A stretch of DNA of 64,000 nucleotides from Roseateles amylovorans (GCF_025398155.2 NZ_CP104562.2:806001-870000); one strand, 5' to 3'. Positions 53,336 to 62,845 are shown, counted from the first letter of the stretch. Numbers and translations are program-made. The notes: generated from the sequence alone by a model not told the origin.

Positions 53336-53788
53336 ATGAGCACCGACTCCCTGTTTGAAGCCGTCGGCGGCGCAGAAGGCGTCCTGCGTCTGGCACACGC
53401 CTGGCATCAGCACGTGCTCGCCGATGACGTGGTGGCGCATGCCTTCAGCCACGGGTTCCATCCTCAGCACACCGAGCGGCTGGCCGCCTACTGGGGTGAA
53501 GCATGGGGCGGGCCGGCCACCTACAGCCAGCATTACGGCAGCGAATCCTCGGTGGTGCGCATGCACAGCGGCAACGGGTCCCATGAGGACATGGATGATC
53601 GCGCCATTGCGTGCTTTGATCGCGCACTGGTCGATGCGGGCATTGCAGATCCGGCGCTCTGCGCGGTGCTTCACGACTACTTCGCCTGGACCACACGACA
53701 CACCATGGCGGCCTATCCCAAAAAGACGGACACGGTGCCCGACCACCTCCGCCTTCCTCACTGGTCCTGGAACGGCTTGCAGTCGTAG
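53336..53788 (+). CDS. Group II truncated haemoglobin
   Basis: 150 residues. Truncated globin landmarks: LFEAVGGAEGVLRLAHAWHQ, the proximal-His region (HEDMDDRAIACFD), a Trp/Tyr-rich C-terminus (HDYFAWTTRHTMAAYP) and the extended tail (LPHWSW). Such proteins bind O2/NO and can detoxify NO or peroxide. It lies downstream of the OhrR-like regulator; a shared stress theme is possible, but no common promoter can be shown. GGAG precedes the ATG. Confidence 0.85.
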   Translation: MSTDSLFEAVGGAEGVLRLAHAWHQHVLADDVVAHAFSHGFHPQHTERLAAYWGEAWGGPATYSQHYGSESSVVRMHSGNGSHEDMDDRAIACFDRALVDAGIADPALCAVLHDYFAWTTRHTMAAYPKKTDTVPDHLRLPHWSWNGLQS

Positions 53789-54025
53789 CCGGCCCGATCG
53801 CCGAATGCCGGACGCCCATCGGATCGAGGTCGATGGCATGCGGACCATGCCGCAACCGACCCCGTCATCCCCACATTTGATGAGGTGCACGCTGCCCATC
53901 TCCCCTCATCTCAGGGGCCGCATCACCAAGCAGAAGTCGCGTTGGAAAACTGTCATCAAACGATGGTTGTGAGACGCCGTTGAACGCGGTACACCTTCGG
54001 CCAACACGGACGACGGGAGTGCGGC

Positions 54026-56233
54026 ATGGCGCTTTGGTTGCAGGAGATCGACAAGGCGAAGGCGCGCGGCGCCGGAACAGACCTGCAGGCGCTGTCCGAC
54101 TTCTCGCGCGGCAAGGCGCCGAACGAGTTGAGTCCGCCGCAGCAGTTGGCCGATCGAAAGCGCTTCCTTGACCAGAGCCTGCAAGACGAAGAAACGTCCG
54201 GTCGACTCTTCGAGCGAATCATCTCGGGCAATGAACTGCAGGACGTCAACTACCTGGCGAGAGGCGCCCGCGCCGCCCGAGCCATTGCCAGGGTCGTCAT
54301 CAGGACGCCCTCCGGGCAATTGGCCGGCTATGGCACGGGTTTCCTCATCGCGCCGAGGGTGCTCATCACCAATCACCATGTGCTGGAGAACGCGGCGGCG
54401 TCGGCGCGATCTCAAGCACAGTTCGAGTATGAGGTCGACCTCGACGGTCGGCCGCTGGCGCCCGTCACCTTCGGGCTGATGCCCAGCGAGCTCTTCTACT
54501 CGTCCAAGGAACTCGACTTCACCGTGGTCGCTGTCCAGCCATTGGCCGAGGTCGGCGAGACCTCGCTGGACACCTACGGCTGCCTGCCGCTGGTGGGGAC
54601 CCAGGGCAAGGTTGCGGACGGGGAGTGGCTGACCATCATCCAACACCCGGGCGGTGAGCGTAAGCAGGTCTGCGTGCGGGAGAACAAGCTCCTGAAGCGC
54701 GACAAGGACGTGCTGTGGTACTCGACCGATACGCTGGGCGGATCGTCCGGATCGCCCACCTTCAACAACGACTGGTACGTGGTGGCCCTCCATCACAGCG
54801 GTGTGCCTGAGGAGCGGGACGGGCGGATCCAGACCGTGCACGGCACCGATTTCGACCCGGCCAAGCATGGCGAACAGGACATCAAGTGGATTGCCAACGA
54901 AGGCATCCGGGTGTCCCGGATTGTCGAGACCCTGACGCAGTCGCTGGCCGATCACCCGCTGCTGCGGCCCGTCTTTCGGGCCACCCCGGAAAGCGCGCGA
55001 ATTCTTCCAACATCGGTCGACAAGCTGCGCAGCACCGCAGCGCCTGCCTGGCGTCGGCCCGATCCCTCCGTCTCAGCGCCGACCGCACCTCAAGGAGAGC
55101 CTCCCATGGATCATCAAAGCACACGCACTGTCCTCGTCACCTTGGAAATCGACCCCTCGGGCCAGGCGCGCGTGGTCGGAAGCGCGGGTGCCTCGTTGGA
55201 AGCCACGTCCGGCTCGTTCGAGGCCCGGCCCAACCCGAGCGAAGGGGCGCCGTTCGATGTCCCCTTCAATGCGAAATACGACGACCGTGAGGGTTACGCA
55301 GAGGACTTCCTCGCACCCGGCGCGGTGTCCGTGAAGCTGCCCGAACTGTCCCCTGCGCTGGCGCAGGCGGCTGCCGTTCTGATTGGTGCCCCCGCAGACG
55401 CGGGCCCCGAGAAGCACCTGCTGAAGTACCACAACTACGCGGTGGTCATGCACAAGACGCGTCGCCTGGCCTTGTTCTCCGCGGCCAATGTGGATTTCTC
55501 CGGCCGATTCGCCATGTCCCGCCCGACGGACGTTTGGCGCACCGACCCGCGCATCAAGCTGGAGGAGCAACTCTCGAACTTCTACTACGCGCGGAACCAG
55601 TTCGACCGCGGGCACCTCACCCGGCGGGAAGACCTGGAGTTCGGCAGCACCCGCAAGGCGGCGCTCCAGTCGGCGGCGGACACCTGCCATTGGACCAACT
55701 GCACGCCGCAGCACGCGAAGTTCAACCAGAACAAGGAACTTTGGCAGGGTGTGGAGCGGCACGTGCTCGAAGACGCGATCGAGCGCGACAGCTTCAAGGC
55801 CCAGGTCATCACCGGCCCCGTGCTTCAGGAAGACGATCCCGTCTGGGACCGTTTCCCCGAGATCCAATATCCGGTGCGGTTCTGGAAAGTCGTGGCCGCG
55901 CTCAACAGCGAGAACGAACTCTTCGCCACGGCCTACATCCTCGATCAATCGGAGGTCATCGACCAGTACGGCATCGAGGCGGCGCCCGCCATTCCGTTCA
56001 CCGATTTCAAGACCTTCCAAGTCCCCATCGCCGAGGTGGAGCGGCTGACCGGGCTGACCTTCACCGCGAGCGTCAACGGCACCGACGCCTCACTCCAGGA
56101 CTTCGATCCGTTGAAGACCAAGGCCGCGCGGCGCGCACGCCGCCCACGTGGCGCCGGACGCGCGGAATCCGTCGGCATCGTGGCGCCTGATGGCTATCTG
56201 CCGCTCGGCTCGCTTGACGACATCATCCGCTAG
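54026..56233 (+). CDS. Trypsin-like protease fused to a NUC1-type DNA/RNA endonuclease
   Basis: 735 residues, two enzymatic parts. Residues 70-270 are a V8/trypsin-like serine protease: His118 in LITNHHVL, Asp164 in LDFTVVAVQ, Ser241 in TLGGSSGSPTF. Residues 460-680 are a NUC1/EndoG-like endonuclease: DRGH at 527-530 (NQFDRGHLTRRED), then HWTNCTPQHAKFNQ with the Mg-binding Asn. A Pro/Ser-rich linker joins them. GGGAG precedes the ATG. The pairing suggests a protease that activates or restrains the nuclease, as in defence effectors; whether it acts in the cell or is secreted is unclear, and no signal peptide is seen. Confidence 0.88.
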   Translation: MALWLQEIDKAKARGAGTDLQALSDFSRGKAPNELSPPQQLADRKRFLDQSLQDEETSGRLFERIISGNELQDVNYLARGARAARAIARVVIRTPSGQLAGYGTGFLIAPRVLITNHHVLENAAASARSQAQFEYEVDLDGRPLAPVTFGLMPSELFYSSKELDFTVVAVQPLAEVGETSLDTYGCLPLVGTQGKVADGEWLTIIQHPGGERKQVCVRENKLLKRDKDVLWYSTDTLGGSSGSPTFNNDWYVVALHHSGVPEERDGRIQTVHGTDFDPAKHGEQDIKWIANEGIRVSRIVETLTQSLADHPLLRPVFRATPESARILPTSVDKLRSTAAPAWRRPDPSVSAPTAPQGEPPMDHQSTRTVLVTLEIDPSGQARVVGSAGASLEATSGSFEARPNPSEGAPFDVPFNAKYDDREGYAEDFLAPGAVSVKLPELSPALAQAAAVLIGAPADAGPEKHLLKYHNYAVVMHKTRRLALFSAANVDFSGRFAMSRPTDVWRTDPRIKLEEQLSNFYYARNQFDRGHLTRREDLEFGSTRKAALQSAADTCHWTNCTPQHAKFNQNKELWQGVERHVLEDAIERDSFKAQVITGPVLQEDDPVWDRFPEIQYPVRFWKVVAALNSENELFATAYILDQSEVIDQYGIEAAPAIPFTDFKTFQVPIAEVERLTGLTFTASVNGTDASLQDFDPLKTKAARRARRPRGAGRAESVGIVAPDGYLPLGSLDDIIR

Positions 56234-56300
56234 GCGGTCGCTGGCGTGTCGGGTGCTTGCGTCACGGCGCCATGGGCTCGCCGTGGAGGCGGGGCGGGGG

Positions 56301-56666
56301 CTACCCGACCAGCTTCTTCACCGAGCCGATCACCGCAGGGCCGTTGAACGGCTTGACGATCCAGCCCTTCACCCCGGCGGCCTTGCCGCGTTCCTTCATG
56401 GCGGGCGAGTTCTCCGTCGTCAGCATGATGATGTTGACGGACTGATTGCCCAGTTCGCCGCGGACCTTCTCGGCCATCGTCAACCCGTCCATGTTGGGCA
56501 TGTTGACGTCGCAGACCACCAGCTTGATGGCGCTGTCCGCCTTCAGCTTCGCCAGACCGTCCCGGCCATCGACCGCATAGGCCACGCTCAAACCGTTGCC
56601 CTGCAGGAAACTGCCCACTTCGTTGCGGACCGTGCTGGAGTCGTCCACTACCAGGATCTGTGCCAT
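56301..56666 (-). CDS. CheY-like response regulator
   Basis: 121 residues, stand-alone receiver: DD pair in ILVVDDSSTVR, phospho-Asp in LVVCDVNMPNMDG, Thr in IIMLTTENSP and Lys in GWIVKPF. It is the last gene of the chemosensory-like operon (kinase - MCP-like - CheX-like - CheY-like), 74 bases after the third gene, and the natural phosphate acceptor of the kinase. Confidence 0.93.
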   Translation of the reverse strand: MAQILVVDDSSTVRNEVGSFLQGNGLSVAYAVDGRDGLAKLKADSAIKLVVCDVNMPNMDGLTMAEKVRGELGNQSVNIIMLTTENSPAMKERGKAAGVKGWIVKPFNGPAVIGSVKKLVG

Positions 56667-56740
56667 CTCTTTTCTCTCCGATGCAGCATGGATGAATGAT
56701 CAATTGAATGAATAAATGAATGAAAGGCCGGGTCCCGGCC

Positions 56741-57358
56741 TCAGAACATTTCGAGTTCGCCGACGCCCACATCGCCGGCCGCCACGGGCGGTGCAATGAA
56801 GTCGACATCGCCGTAGGCGCAGACGCAGTAGCTCGCCAGCCGGTGCGAACCGTCGTCCAGCGCCATGCGGAAGTGCCGGACGTGGCCGTAGCGCAGCAGG
56901 GCCAGGTGGTCGACGCAATGCGCATCGAGTCGGTGCGGCGTGGACATGCCGACCAGCGGGAACACCCGTCCCAGTTCTCGGTTCAGCGCCCCGCAGAACA
57001 GATTGCCGGTTTCCGCCAGCGCATCCGCCAGCGCCTCTTGGGCCGCCTGCTCGTCGCCGTGCGCCGGGCTCAGACCGTGTTGCGTGGGCCGCTTGGCGAG
57101 GGATGCGGCATCCGCTTCGTGATGCAGGAACAGCACCAGGCTGAAGCTGGACGATGCCACAGTGAGCATGACCACCGCGCCTCTCGGTTCTGCCGCCGGC
57201 CCGAAGCCCGACGCTGTCCTGGACGGCCGTGGCGGAGGGGCCAGGCTGTCCATGGCGACCATGCCGATCTCGGTCCGCCCGGACGGCACCAGCGTCGTGC
57301 GCATGCAGTGCTGAACGAACTGGTCGAAGCCCTGTTTGGCTCGATCGCTGATGTTCAT
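56741..57358 (-). CDS. CheC/CheX-like chemotaxis phosphatase family protein
   Basis: 205 residues. The CheC/CheX signature E-x-x-N appears as ALAETGNLFCGALNREL (about residues 110-127). A second part (VGMSTPHRLDAHCVDH) and a hydrophobic strand region frame it. The family dephosphorylates CheY. The protein has a long, poorly conserved middle stretch rich in Ala/Pro, so the match is moderate; it lies directly between MCP-like and CheY-like genes, which supports it. Confidence 0.65.
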   Translation of the reverse strand: MNISDRAKQGFDQFVQHCMRTTLVPSGRTEIGMVAMDSLAPPPRPSRTASGFGPAAEPRGAVVMLTVASSSFSLVLFLHHEADAASLAKRPTQHGLSPAHGDEQAAQEALADALAETGNLFCGALNRELGRVFPLVGMSTPHRLDAHCVDHLALLRYGHVRHFRMALDDGSHRLASYCVCAYGDVDFIAPPVAAGDVGVGELEMF

Positions 57359-57365
57359 CGCGCGC

Positions 57366-58082
57366 TCACCCCGCCGAGACGTCGAGCAGTCGACGGTTCG
57401 CCAGTTCCAGCCCGGTCAGCGCTCCCATGATCAGTCGCCCCGAGGCCTGCACATCCTGGAAGGTAGAGGTGGTGATGAGGTCGTTCTCATGCAGCGCGTT
57501 GCCGTAGTCCTGCGAGAGCTTGGCCGCATCCGAGGCCAGCTTGCGCATCTCTTCGGCCACCACCGCGAAGCCGCGGCCCGATTCGCCGGCGCGGGCCGCT
57601 TCGATCGACGCGTTCAGCGTCACGATGATCATGTGGCGCACGATCCGGGCGAAGTCGCCGTTCTTGTCGTGCATGCCCTTGTTGTGGGAAAGCAGCGCAT
57701 CCATGGCGTGGTGCCAGCGCTCGAAGGTTTGCTCGATCTTCATCAGTTCACCGATGTCCTGGGCCACCTGGCCGTTGCCGCTCAGCAGTTGCACCAGGCG
57801 GTCCTGCGCGCTCGTGTGCCGCAGGCTGTCTTCAACCTGCTGGCGTTGCAACCGTTCCAGTGCCTGCACGGCCTCGGCCCGCGCCAACGCGGCGGCTTCC
57901 GCATCTTGCGCCGCACGCGCCGTCAGCGCCGCCAGCTCGTGTGTCAGCTCGTCAGCGCGGAGACGCATTACCCGGGCGTCTTCCGCAAGAGCGTCCTGCT
58001 CTTTCAGGCGTCGCCGCAGGCGCCAGTACACGCCGGCCGCGGCCACCAATCCGAGCAGCAGTCCGATGCCGAACTCAAGCAT
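57366..58082 (-). CDS. Short membrane-anchored methyl-accepting-chemotaxis-like protein
   Basis: 238 residues: an N-terminal hydrophobic segment (LEFGIGLLLGLVAAAGVYW), an Ala-rich coiled coil, then an MCP signalling hairpin (VTLNASIEAARAGESGRGFA followed by VVAEEMRKLA). No sensor domain. It is a stripped-down signalling core that could link the upstream kinase to CheY. Its start overlaps the kinase stop by 8 bases, so the two are made together. Confidence 0.85.
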   Translation of the reverse strand: MLEFGIGLLLGLVAAAGVYWRLRRRLKEQDALAEDARVMRLRADELTHELAALTARAAQDAEAAALARAEAVQALERLQRQQVEDSLRHTSAQDRLVQLLSGNGQVAQDIGELMKIEQTFERWHHAMDALLSHNKGMHDKNGDFARIVRHMIIVTLNASIEAARAGESGRGFAVVAEEMRKLASDAAKLSQDYGNALHENDLITTSTFQDVQASGRLIMGALTGLELANRRLLDVSAG

Positions 58083-60450
58083 GGATCGGCTCCTCGGTCA
58101 TGCCGATGTCGGCCGGCACCACGAAACGCTCGGGCAGGGTGATGACGGTACGGAAAGGCACATAACCGTTCACTGGAATCGCGTCGCGCGCCAGCACGAG
58201 CGCGATGTCCCCGCCTTCGGCATTCAGGAAGGCGCGGACGGCGTCCATGCCGACACCGCGTCCAGACACCTCCGTCACCTGATCGGCCGTCGAGAAACCG
58301 GGCGAGAAGACCAGTTCGGCCAGCGCCACCGACGGCATCTCTGCCGACACGTCGATCAGGCCGAGCGCCAGCGCGCGCTCGCGAATGCGGTCCAGCGCCA
58401 GGCCGCGACCGTCGTCGACGATCTCGATGCGAAGACGTCCCTCCACCTGCTGCGCCGAGATCACGATCTGTCCCGCCGCGCGCTTGCCTGCGGCGATGCG
58501 CGCCAGCGCCGGCTCGATGCCGTGGTCGATCGCGTTGCGGCACAGATGTACGAAGACGTTGCGCAGCGTGCCTCCGATCTGCGCATGCAGCCGCATACCG
58601 TGGTCGTCGACCTGCACCTCGGGCGCTTCCTTGCCGAGTTGCGCCGCCAATTGCGGCAGCGAGTCGAGCACCGGGGCCAACTGCTCACCGAGGGTTTCGG
58701 TGCCGACTCGCGCCATCGATGCCCGCAACCGCTGCCAGGCCGGCGACTGCGCGAGGTTCGCGCCGGCGGCGGTGTCCCCCATCGATTCCAGCAGCCGCTG
58801 CCACGACCTGACCTGCTCGCGCGGAATCAGCGCGAATTTCTCAACATCGCCGCGGCGGCCCGGGCCGTGGCGTCCGAGCTTGGTTTCGCTCAAGTGGCGG
58901 TATTCGTGGAGGACCTGGCGGAGACCGGCCAATCGGACGTTCAGCGACGAGGCGTCCCAGTCCTCCAGTCCGGCACGCAGACGGTCGAAGTGTTCCTCCA
59001 CCTCGTGGCCCGCGTCTGCCAGTTGCAGCAGTCCGTGCGTTCGGGCGTTTCCCTTGACCGTGTGGACATTGCGGAACAGCACATTGATCGCGTCCACGCG
59101 CTCGCTCGGCGGGGCACCCTCGGCGTGTTCGACGACGTCGCAGCTCTCGTCGAGCAGCGTGGTCGCGTCGGCGCAGAAGGCCTGGAACTTCTCCTGATGC
59201 ACGCCGAGGATCTCGCCGATCATGCCCAGCTCGCGGCGCTGCGACTGCGCGGCGCGGGCCAGCGCACGCAGGTCGGTGACGTCGCGCACGCACACCAGCA
59301 GGCGGTCGACCTGATCCTGCTCATTCATCATCGGCGACCAGTTCAGGTCGAGGATCTTGACCCGGCCGTCGGCCATGGTCTTCTCGATCTCGGCGGGCAG
59401 CAGGTGGGCGTTGAACTCGAAGTTCATCGCATCCTCGCCGATGCAGGCCGCGATCGCGGCGTCGACCTGCGACAGCGCATCGGCACCCAGGTCGGTGTCG
59501 GCGAACAGCACCTCCATGGCGAGTTGGCCGGCCACATCGGTGCGCTCCAGGACGATCGCCAGATGCTGCGACACCTCCGGATGGATCCGGCCGCCAGACT
59601 CGATGGCGAGGATGCCTTGCGGGATGTTGTCGAGCATCGCGTGGATGTCGGCGGTCTTGCGTCGGACCTGGGCGGCACTTTCCTCGATCTTCTCGATCAT
59701 GAGGTTGAAGGCCTGCAGTGACTTGCCGATCTCGTCGTCGCGTTCGACCTGGACCCGATGCGAGAAATCCTGCGTCGTGGCGATGCGGGTCATCGACGCC
59801 TGCATGTCGCCGATGGGCGCGACGATGCGGCGGTAGAGCACGAAGCCGATGACGCCCAGGAATGCCAGCGCGGCGAGGGTGACCATCGCCAGCATCACCA
59901 GCGTGGCGCTCAAGCGCTCGTTGAGCTTGCGGATCGCCTCGTCCTTGCTGCGGTTCTTCTCGATGTCGAGTGTGCCCAGCGCCTCGCCTTGCTCGCGCAG
60001 ATATTGGTCCACCGTCGCGGCCATGTTGGCCTGCGCCACGTCGCGCTGTCCGGCGAGCGCCAACTTGGCGGTGTCGTCCAGCGATTGAAAATAGTTCTTC
60101 TGACTCTCACGGACCAGCTCGACCAGACCGCGCTGCGCCTTGGAATCGGACTGCGCGTCCAGCTCGTCCACGGCCTTGCTCAAGGCGTCGCGGCGATGGG
60201 CGGTCTCCTCATAGGCCTGCCGAATGGTGGCTTCGTCAGGGGCGGAGACCATGCCCAGCGCAGCAATGTGCACCTCTTTGAGTTTGGTCAGCAGCGCGAC
60301 CGACTTGATGGCGCTGGGCACGACGGTTTCTGTGACGAAACGGACTTCTCGTTCGCTTTTGCGCGCCTGGTACATGGCCAGGGCGCCCACCGTCAGCAGG
60401 GCCAGGAACGATGCCGCCACGAGCAGCAGGATGCGGGCTCGGATGTTCAT
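58075..60450 (-). CDS. Membrane-anchored CheA-like hybrid histidine kinase (4HB-HAMP-PAS-HPt-HATPase)
   Basis: 791 residues. A first membrane segment (RILLLVAASFLALLTVGALA) is followed by a four-helix sensor, a second segment near 210 and a HAMP domain (RRIVAPIGDMQASMTRIATT). A PAS-like part (LLVCVRDVTDLRALARAAQS) leads to an HPt domain with the phosphorylated His in VHTVKGNARTHG. The ATPase has CRNAIDHGIEP (N box), DDGRGLALDRIRERALALG and GRGVGMDAVRAF (G boxes). No CheW-like P5 domain is seen. So a chemoreceptor and a CheA are fused in one protein. GAGAG precedes the ATG at 60450. Confidence 0.9.
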   Translation of the reverse strand: MNIRARILLLVAASFLALLTVGALAMYQARKSEREVRFVTETVVPSAIKSVALLTKLKEVHIAALGMVSAPDEATIRQAYEETAHRRDALSKAVDELDAQSDSKAQRGLVELVRESQKNYFQSLDDTAKLALAGQRDVAQANMAATVDQYLREQGEALGTLDIEKNRSKDEAIRKLNERLSATLVMLAMVTLAALAFLGVIGFVLYRRIVAPIGDMQASMTRIATTQDFSHRVQVERDDEIGKSLQAFNLMIEKIEESAAQVRRKTADIHAMLDNIPQGILAIESGGRIHPEVSQHLAIVLERTDVAGQLAMEVLFADTDLGADALSQVDAAIAACIGEDAMNFEFNAHLLPAEIEKTMADGRVKILDLNWSPMMNEQDQVDRLLVCVRDVTDLRALARAAQSQRRELGMIGEILGVHQEKFQAFCADATTLLDESCDVVEHAEGAPPSERVDAINVLFRNVHTVKGNARTHGLLQLADAGHEVEEHFDRLRAGLEDWDASSLNVRLAGLRQVLHEYRHLSETKLGRHGPGRRGDVEKFALIPREQVRSWQRLLESMGDTAAGANLAQSPAWQRLRASMARVGTETLGEQLAPVLDSLPQLAAQLGKEAPEVQVDDHGMRLHAQIGGTLRNVFVHLCRNAIDHGIEPALARIAAGKRAAGQIVISAQQVEGRLRIEIVDDGRGLALDRIRERALALGLIDVSAEMPSVALAELVFSPGFSTADQVTEVSGRGVGMDAVRAFLNAEGGDIALVLARDAIPVNGYVPFRTVITLPERFVVPADIGMTEEPIHA

Positions 60451-60808
60451 GCATGACTCTCTCAACAACGACCGAAAGGACCCCATCAGCGGCCGATGCC
60501 GTTGATGGGGGTGACACGCGGACCTCGAAGCGGGCGTCGTGTCGACTCGGCCGCAATGTAGAGAGCGTCGATGTCTGTTTCCATATGTTGCAGCGAGGGG
60601 CTCCTGAAAATCCAGACTCCTGTGAACGAGCCCACGCCGCAGGCCGCCGTCATCCGTTTTTCATACGACCGTCACCGTTGGGCTGGCCGGAATCCGGCCT
60701 TGATTCAGCCCCAAGGACTTCGCTTCGCCGGACAGCGCATCGCACCGCATCGGCTGCCCCGGCGGCGCGGGGATCGAATCACGGGAATCTGCCTCCACAA
60801 GGACCGGC
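60451..60808. other. Divergent intergenic region of the kinase and the HrpF-like gene
   Basis: About 360 bases without a gene. The right end holds an imperfect PIP box, TTCGC-N15-ATCGC (60719-60743), one mismatch from the consensus, but a matching -10 was not found at the expected distance. The rest shows no recognisable element. Confidence 0.45.
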
Positions 60809-62845
60809 ATGTCCCACCGCATCGCCACCGCCGCCAGAACCGCAGGTCCAACCGCCCCTGACAGTGCTGCCCACGCCGTGCTCGCGCCGCAGGTGATGGC
60901 GCTGCAGCCGCTGCTGCAGGCGTTGTTGAAGGCGACCTCCCGAAGCTGTCTGGAGCGCGCGTCGATCGGCGCTGAGCGCGCGGCCGCGTTCGGCGATGCG
61001 GCGAGCCTCTTGCGGCAGGGCATGCGCACAGGCTTGGAGGGCGGACACCCTCCCCAGCCGACGCTGGGTCTGGGCACGCGGACCCACACGCAAGCGGTGG
61101 CGATGCCGACGACGGCGCCGTGCGCCGATTCGGCGGTCATCGGCGGGCTCGTCTCCCAGCGATCGACCTCTTCCGCGCCTGCAGGCCAAGGTCTGGCCTC
61201 GACGCCGCGAGGGGACGAGCTGGCCCTGGCATTCGCGACGAATGCGCGCTTGGGTTCATCAATGGGATCAGTTCAGGATGCTCGACGTTTCGCGGCCACG
61301 GAGACGTGCACCGCGCGGCGCCCCACCGATCACGACGTCGTGGCCATCCTGGGTCGTCACGAGGCCCGCTTCAAAAAGGCGGATCCCGAGGCGTTGCGCG
61401 CCATGGCGAGCGACGCCACGACACCGCCCGACCTGAAGCGCGCGCTCGATGAATTGCTGCGCAAACCCGGGCTTCAGAAGGCCGTGATGCCGGGCGGCAC
61501 CCTGAATGCCAAAGGCATCAACGACGCGCAGAAGCACATGCCTGGACAGCGCGCCTATGCGGAAGCGAAGGCGCGCGAGTACACCCAGAACTATGTGCCG
61601 TCGGACGCGCCCGAAGGGCAGGCCGGCCCGCGCCCGATGACGTCTAACGACGCGATGCGCGAGCTCTTCAAGTATTCCGACGAGCTGCCCAAGAAGGTCT
61701 CGCGCGAGGCTCTGCGAGACATTGCCAACGGGACCGCAGGCGCCGGCAAATGCCCGCCCCAGCTTCAGGCGGCGGCCCAGTTTTATGTGGACAACCCCGC
61801 CGCCTGGCAGCGCGACTTCGGCTGCGATCCGGAGAAGTCCCTCCGCAAGGACAAGCTGCTGAACCGGAGCGACGACAAGATCCAGCTCACGCAGAAAGAG
61901 CACGACACGCTCAACACCTTGTCGACACATCGAGACGTTTTCTTCGGCGGCAAGAGCCTCACGCCCGAGACCTTGAAGAAGCAGGCAAACGATGACCAGG
62001 CCGATCCGCAGGTGCGCGAGGCCGCGCGCGAACTGCTCGGCAACAAGATGCTCTTTGCCATGCTGGACAACGGCAAGCACCAGCACGGCGGCAACCTGAT
62101 CCATCCCGCCAACGACAAGAAGATCGGCGAGGGCGACCTCAATGCGTGGTTGAGCAAGATGAACAAGACGGTGGCGTCGGCGCACACGGCGGCCACCTCA
62201 CCGGCGGACTTCAGCTTGAGCGCCACCCGCGACATGCTGGAGGGCCAATTCAATCAGCCGGACTTCAAGCACAAGAAAGGCGGCGGTCTGGCGGACTTCG
62301 GTGCGGGGCTGTTGAAGGGCGTCGGCTTCGTGGCCGGTCTGGCATCCGGCGCGCTGGGCGCGGTGGCCAATCTGCGCATTCCGGGGGTGAGTTGGCTGGC
62401 GGGTGCCGGGGCGGTGGGGCTCAGCATGGCCGAGGGCGGTGCCAAGGTGGGCGCCACCGCCATTGAAGGCGGCGATGTGAAGGCGCAAGGGATTGCCGCC
62501 GGCATCGGCACGGCGGCCACGCTCGCGGGGCTGGTCGGCGGGAAGGGCGCATCGCAGGCGGCCAAGCAGGGTCTGGAGGGCGCTGCGGAGCAAGGACGCA
62601 AGGGCGCCCAGCGCTGGTCTCAGAAGGCGGTGACGGCAGATACCGACGTCACCCGCGGCGAGACGGTGGCCGCGGCCGCCAAGGGCATGGCCGAGCGGCT
62701 CGCTGCGGGCGCCGTGGTTTCCGGCGGCATGCAGGTGATGGACAGCGGTGGAAGCCGCAGCGACGCGCCCGTCGGCGGGGCCCTGGCGCGCCGGCAGGTG
62801 GATGCGCAGTTGCAAGGGATCGCGGCGTCGTATGGACGGATCTGA
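60809..62845 (+). CDS. HrpF/NolX/PopF-family type III secretion translocator
   Basis: 678 residues. The NolX/HrpF repeat is clear: FYVDNPAAWQRDFGCDPEK, KLLNRSDDKIQLTQKEHDTL, HRDVFFGGKSLT, then LFAMLDNGKHQHGG, ending with a KKIGEGDL motif. The N-terminal 150 residues are low-complexity, as in secreted proteins. The last third has Gly/Ala-rich hydrophobic segments (LKGVGFVAGLASGALGAVAN and AAGIGTAATLAGLVGGKGAS) suited to membrane insertion. Family members form the plant-cell translocon pore. AAGGA precedes the ATG. No type III apparatus genes are in the window, so this is an isolated translocator. Confidence 0.88.
   Translation: MSHRIATAARTAGPTAPDSAAHAVLAPQVMALQPLLQALLKATSRSCLERASIGAERAAAFGDAASLLRQGMRTGLEGGHPPQPTLGLGTRTHTQAVAMPTTAPCADSAVIGGLVSQRSTSSAPAGQGLASTPRGDELALAFATNARLGSSMGSVQDARRFAATETCTARRPTDHDVVAILGRHEARFKKADPEALRAMASDATTPPDLKRALDELLRKPGLQKAVMPGGTLNAKGINDAQKHMPGQRAYAEAKAREYTQNYVPSDAPEGQAGPRPMTSNDAMRELFKYSDELPKKVSREALRDIANGTAGAGKCPPQLQAAAQFYVDNPAAWQRDFGCDPEKSLRKDKLLNRSDDKIQLTQKEHDTLNTLSTHRDVFFGGKSLTPETLKKQANDDQADPQVREAARELLGNKMLFAMLDNGKHQHGGNLIHPANDKKIGEGDLNAWLSKMNKTVASAHTAATSPADFSLSATRDMLEGQFNQPDFKHKKGGGLADFGAGLLKGVGFVAGLASGALGAVANLRIPGVSWLAGAGAVGLSMAEGGAKVGATAIEGGDVKAQGIAAGIGTAATLAGLVGGKGASQAAKQGLEGAAEQGRKGAQRWSQKAVTADTDVTRGETVAAAAKGMAERLAAGAVVSGGMQVMDSGGSRSDAPVGGALARRQVDAQLQGIAASYGRI

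Noticed and set aside
57520..59721. 733-codon open frame antisense to the CheA-like kinase
   Set aside because: Antisense to a protein with clear kinase motifs; Arg/His/Ser-rich without domains.
60719..60727. TTCGCTTCG taken as a full hrpII box
   Set aside because: The two TTCG copies are 5 bases apart start to start; the rule needs 16 bases between. Only the imperfect TTCGC-N15-ATCGC reading is kept, with low weight.
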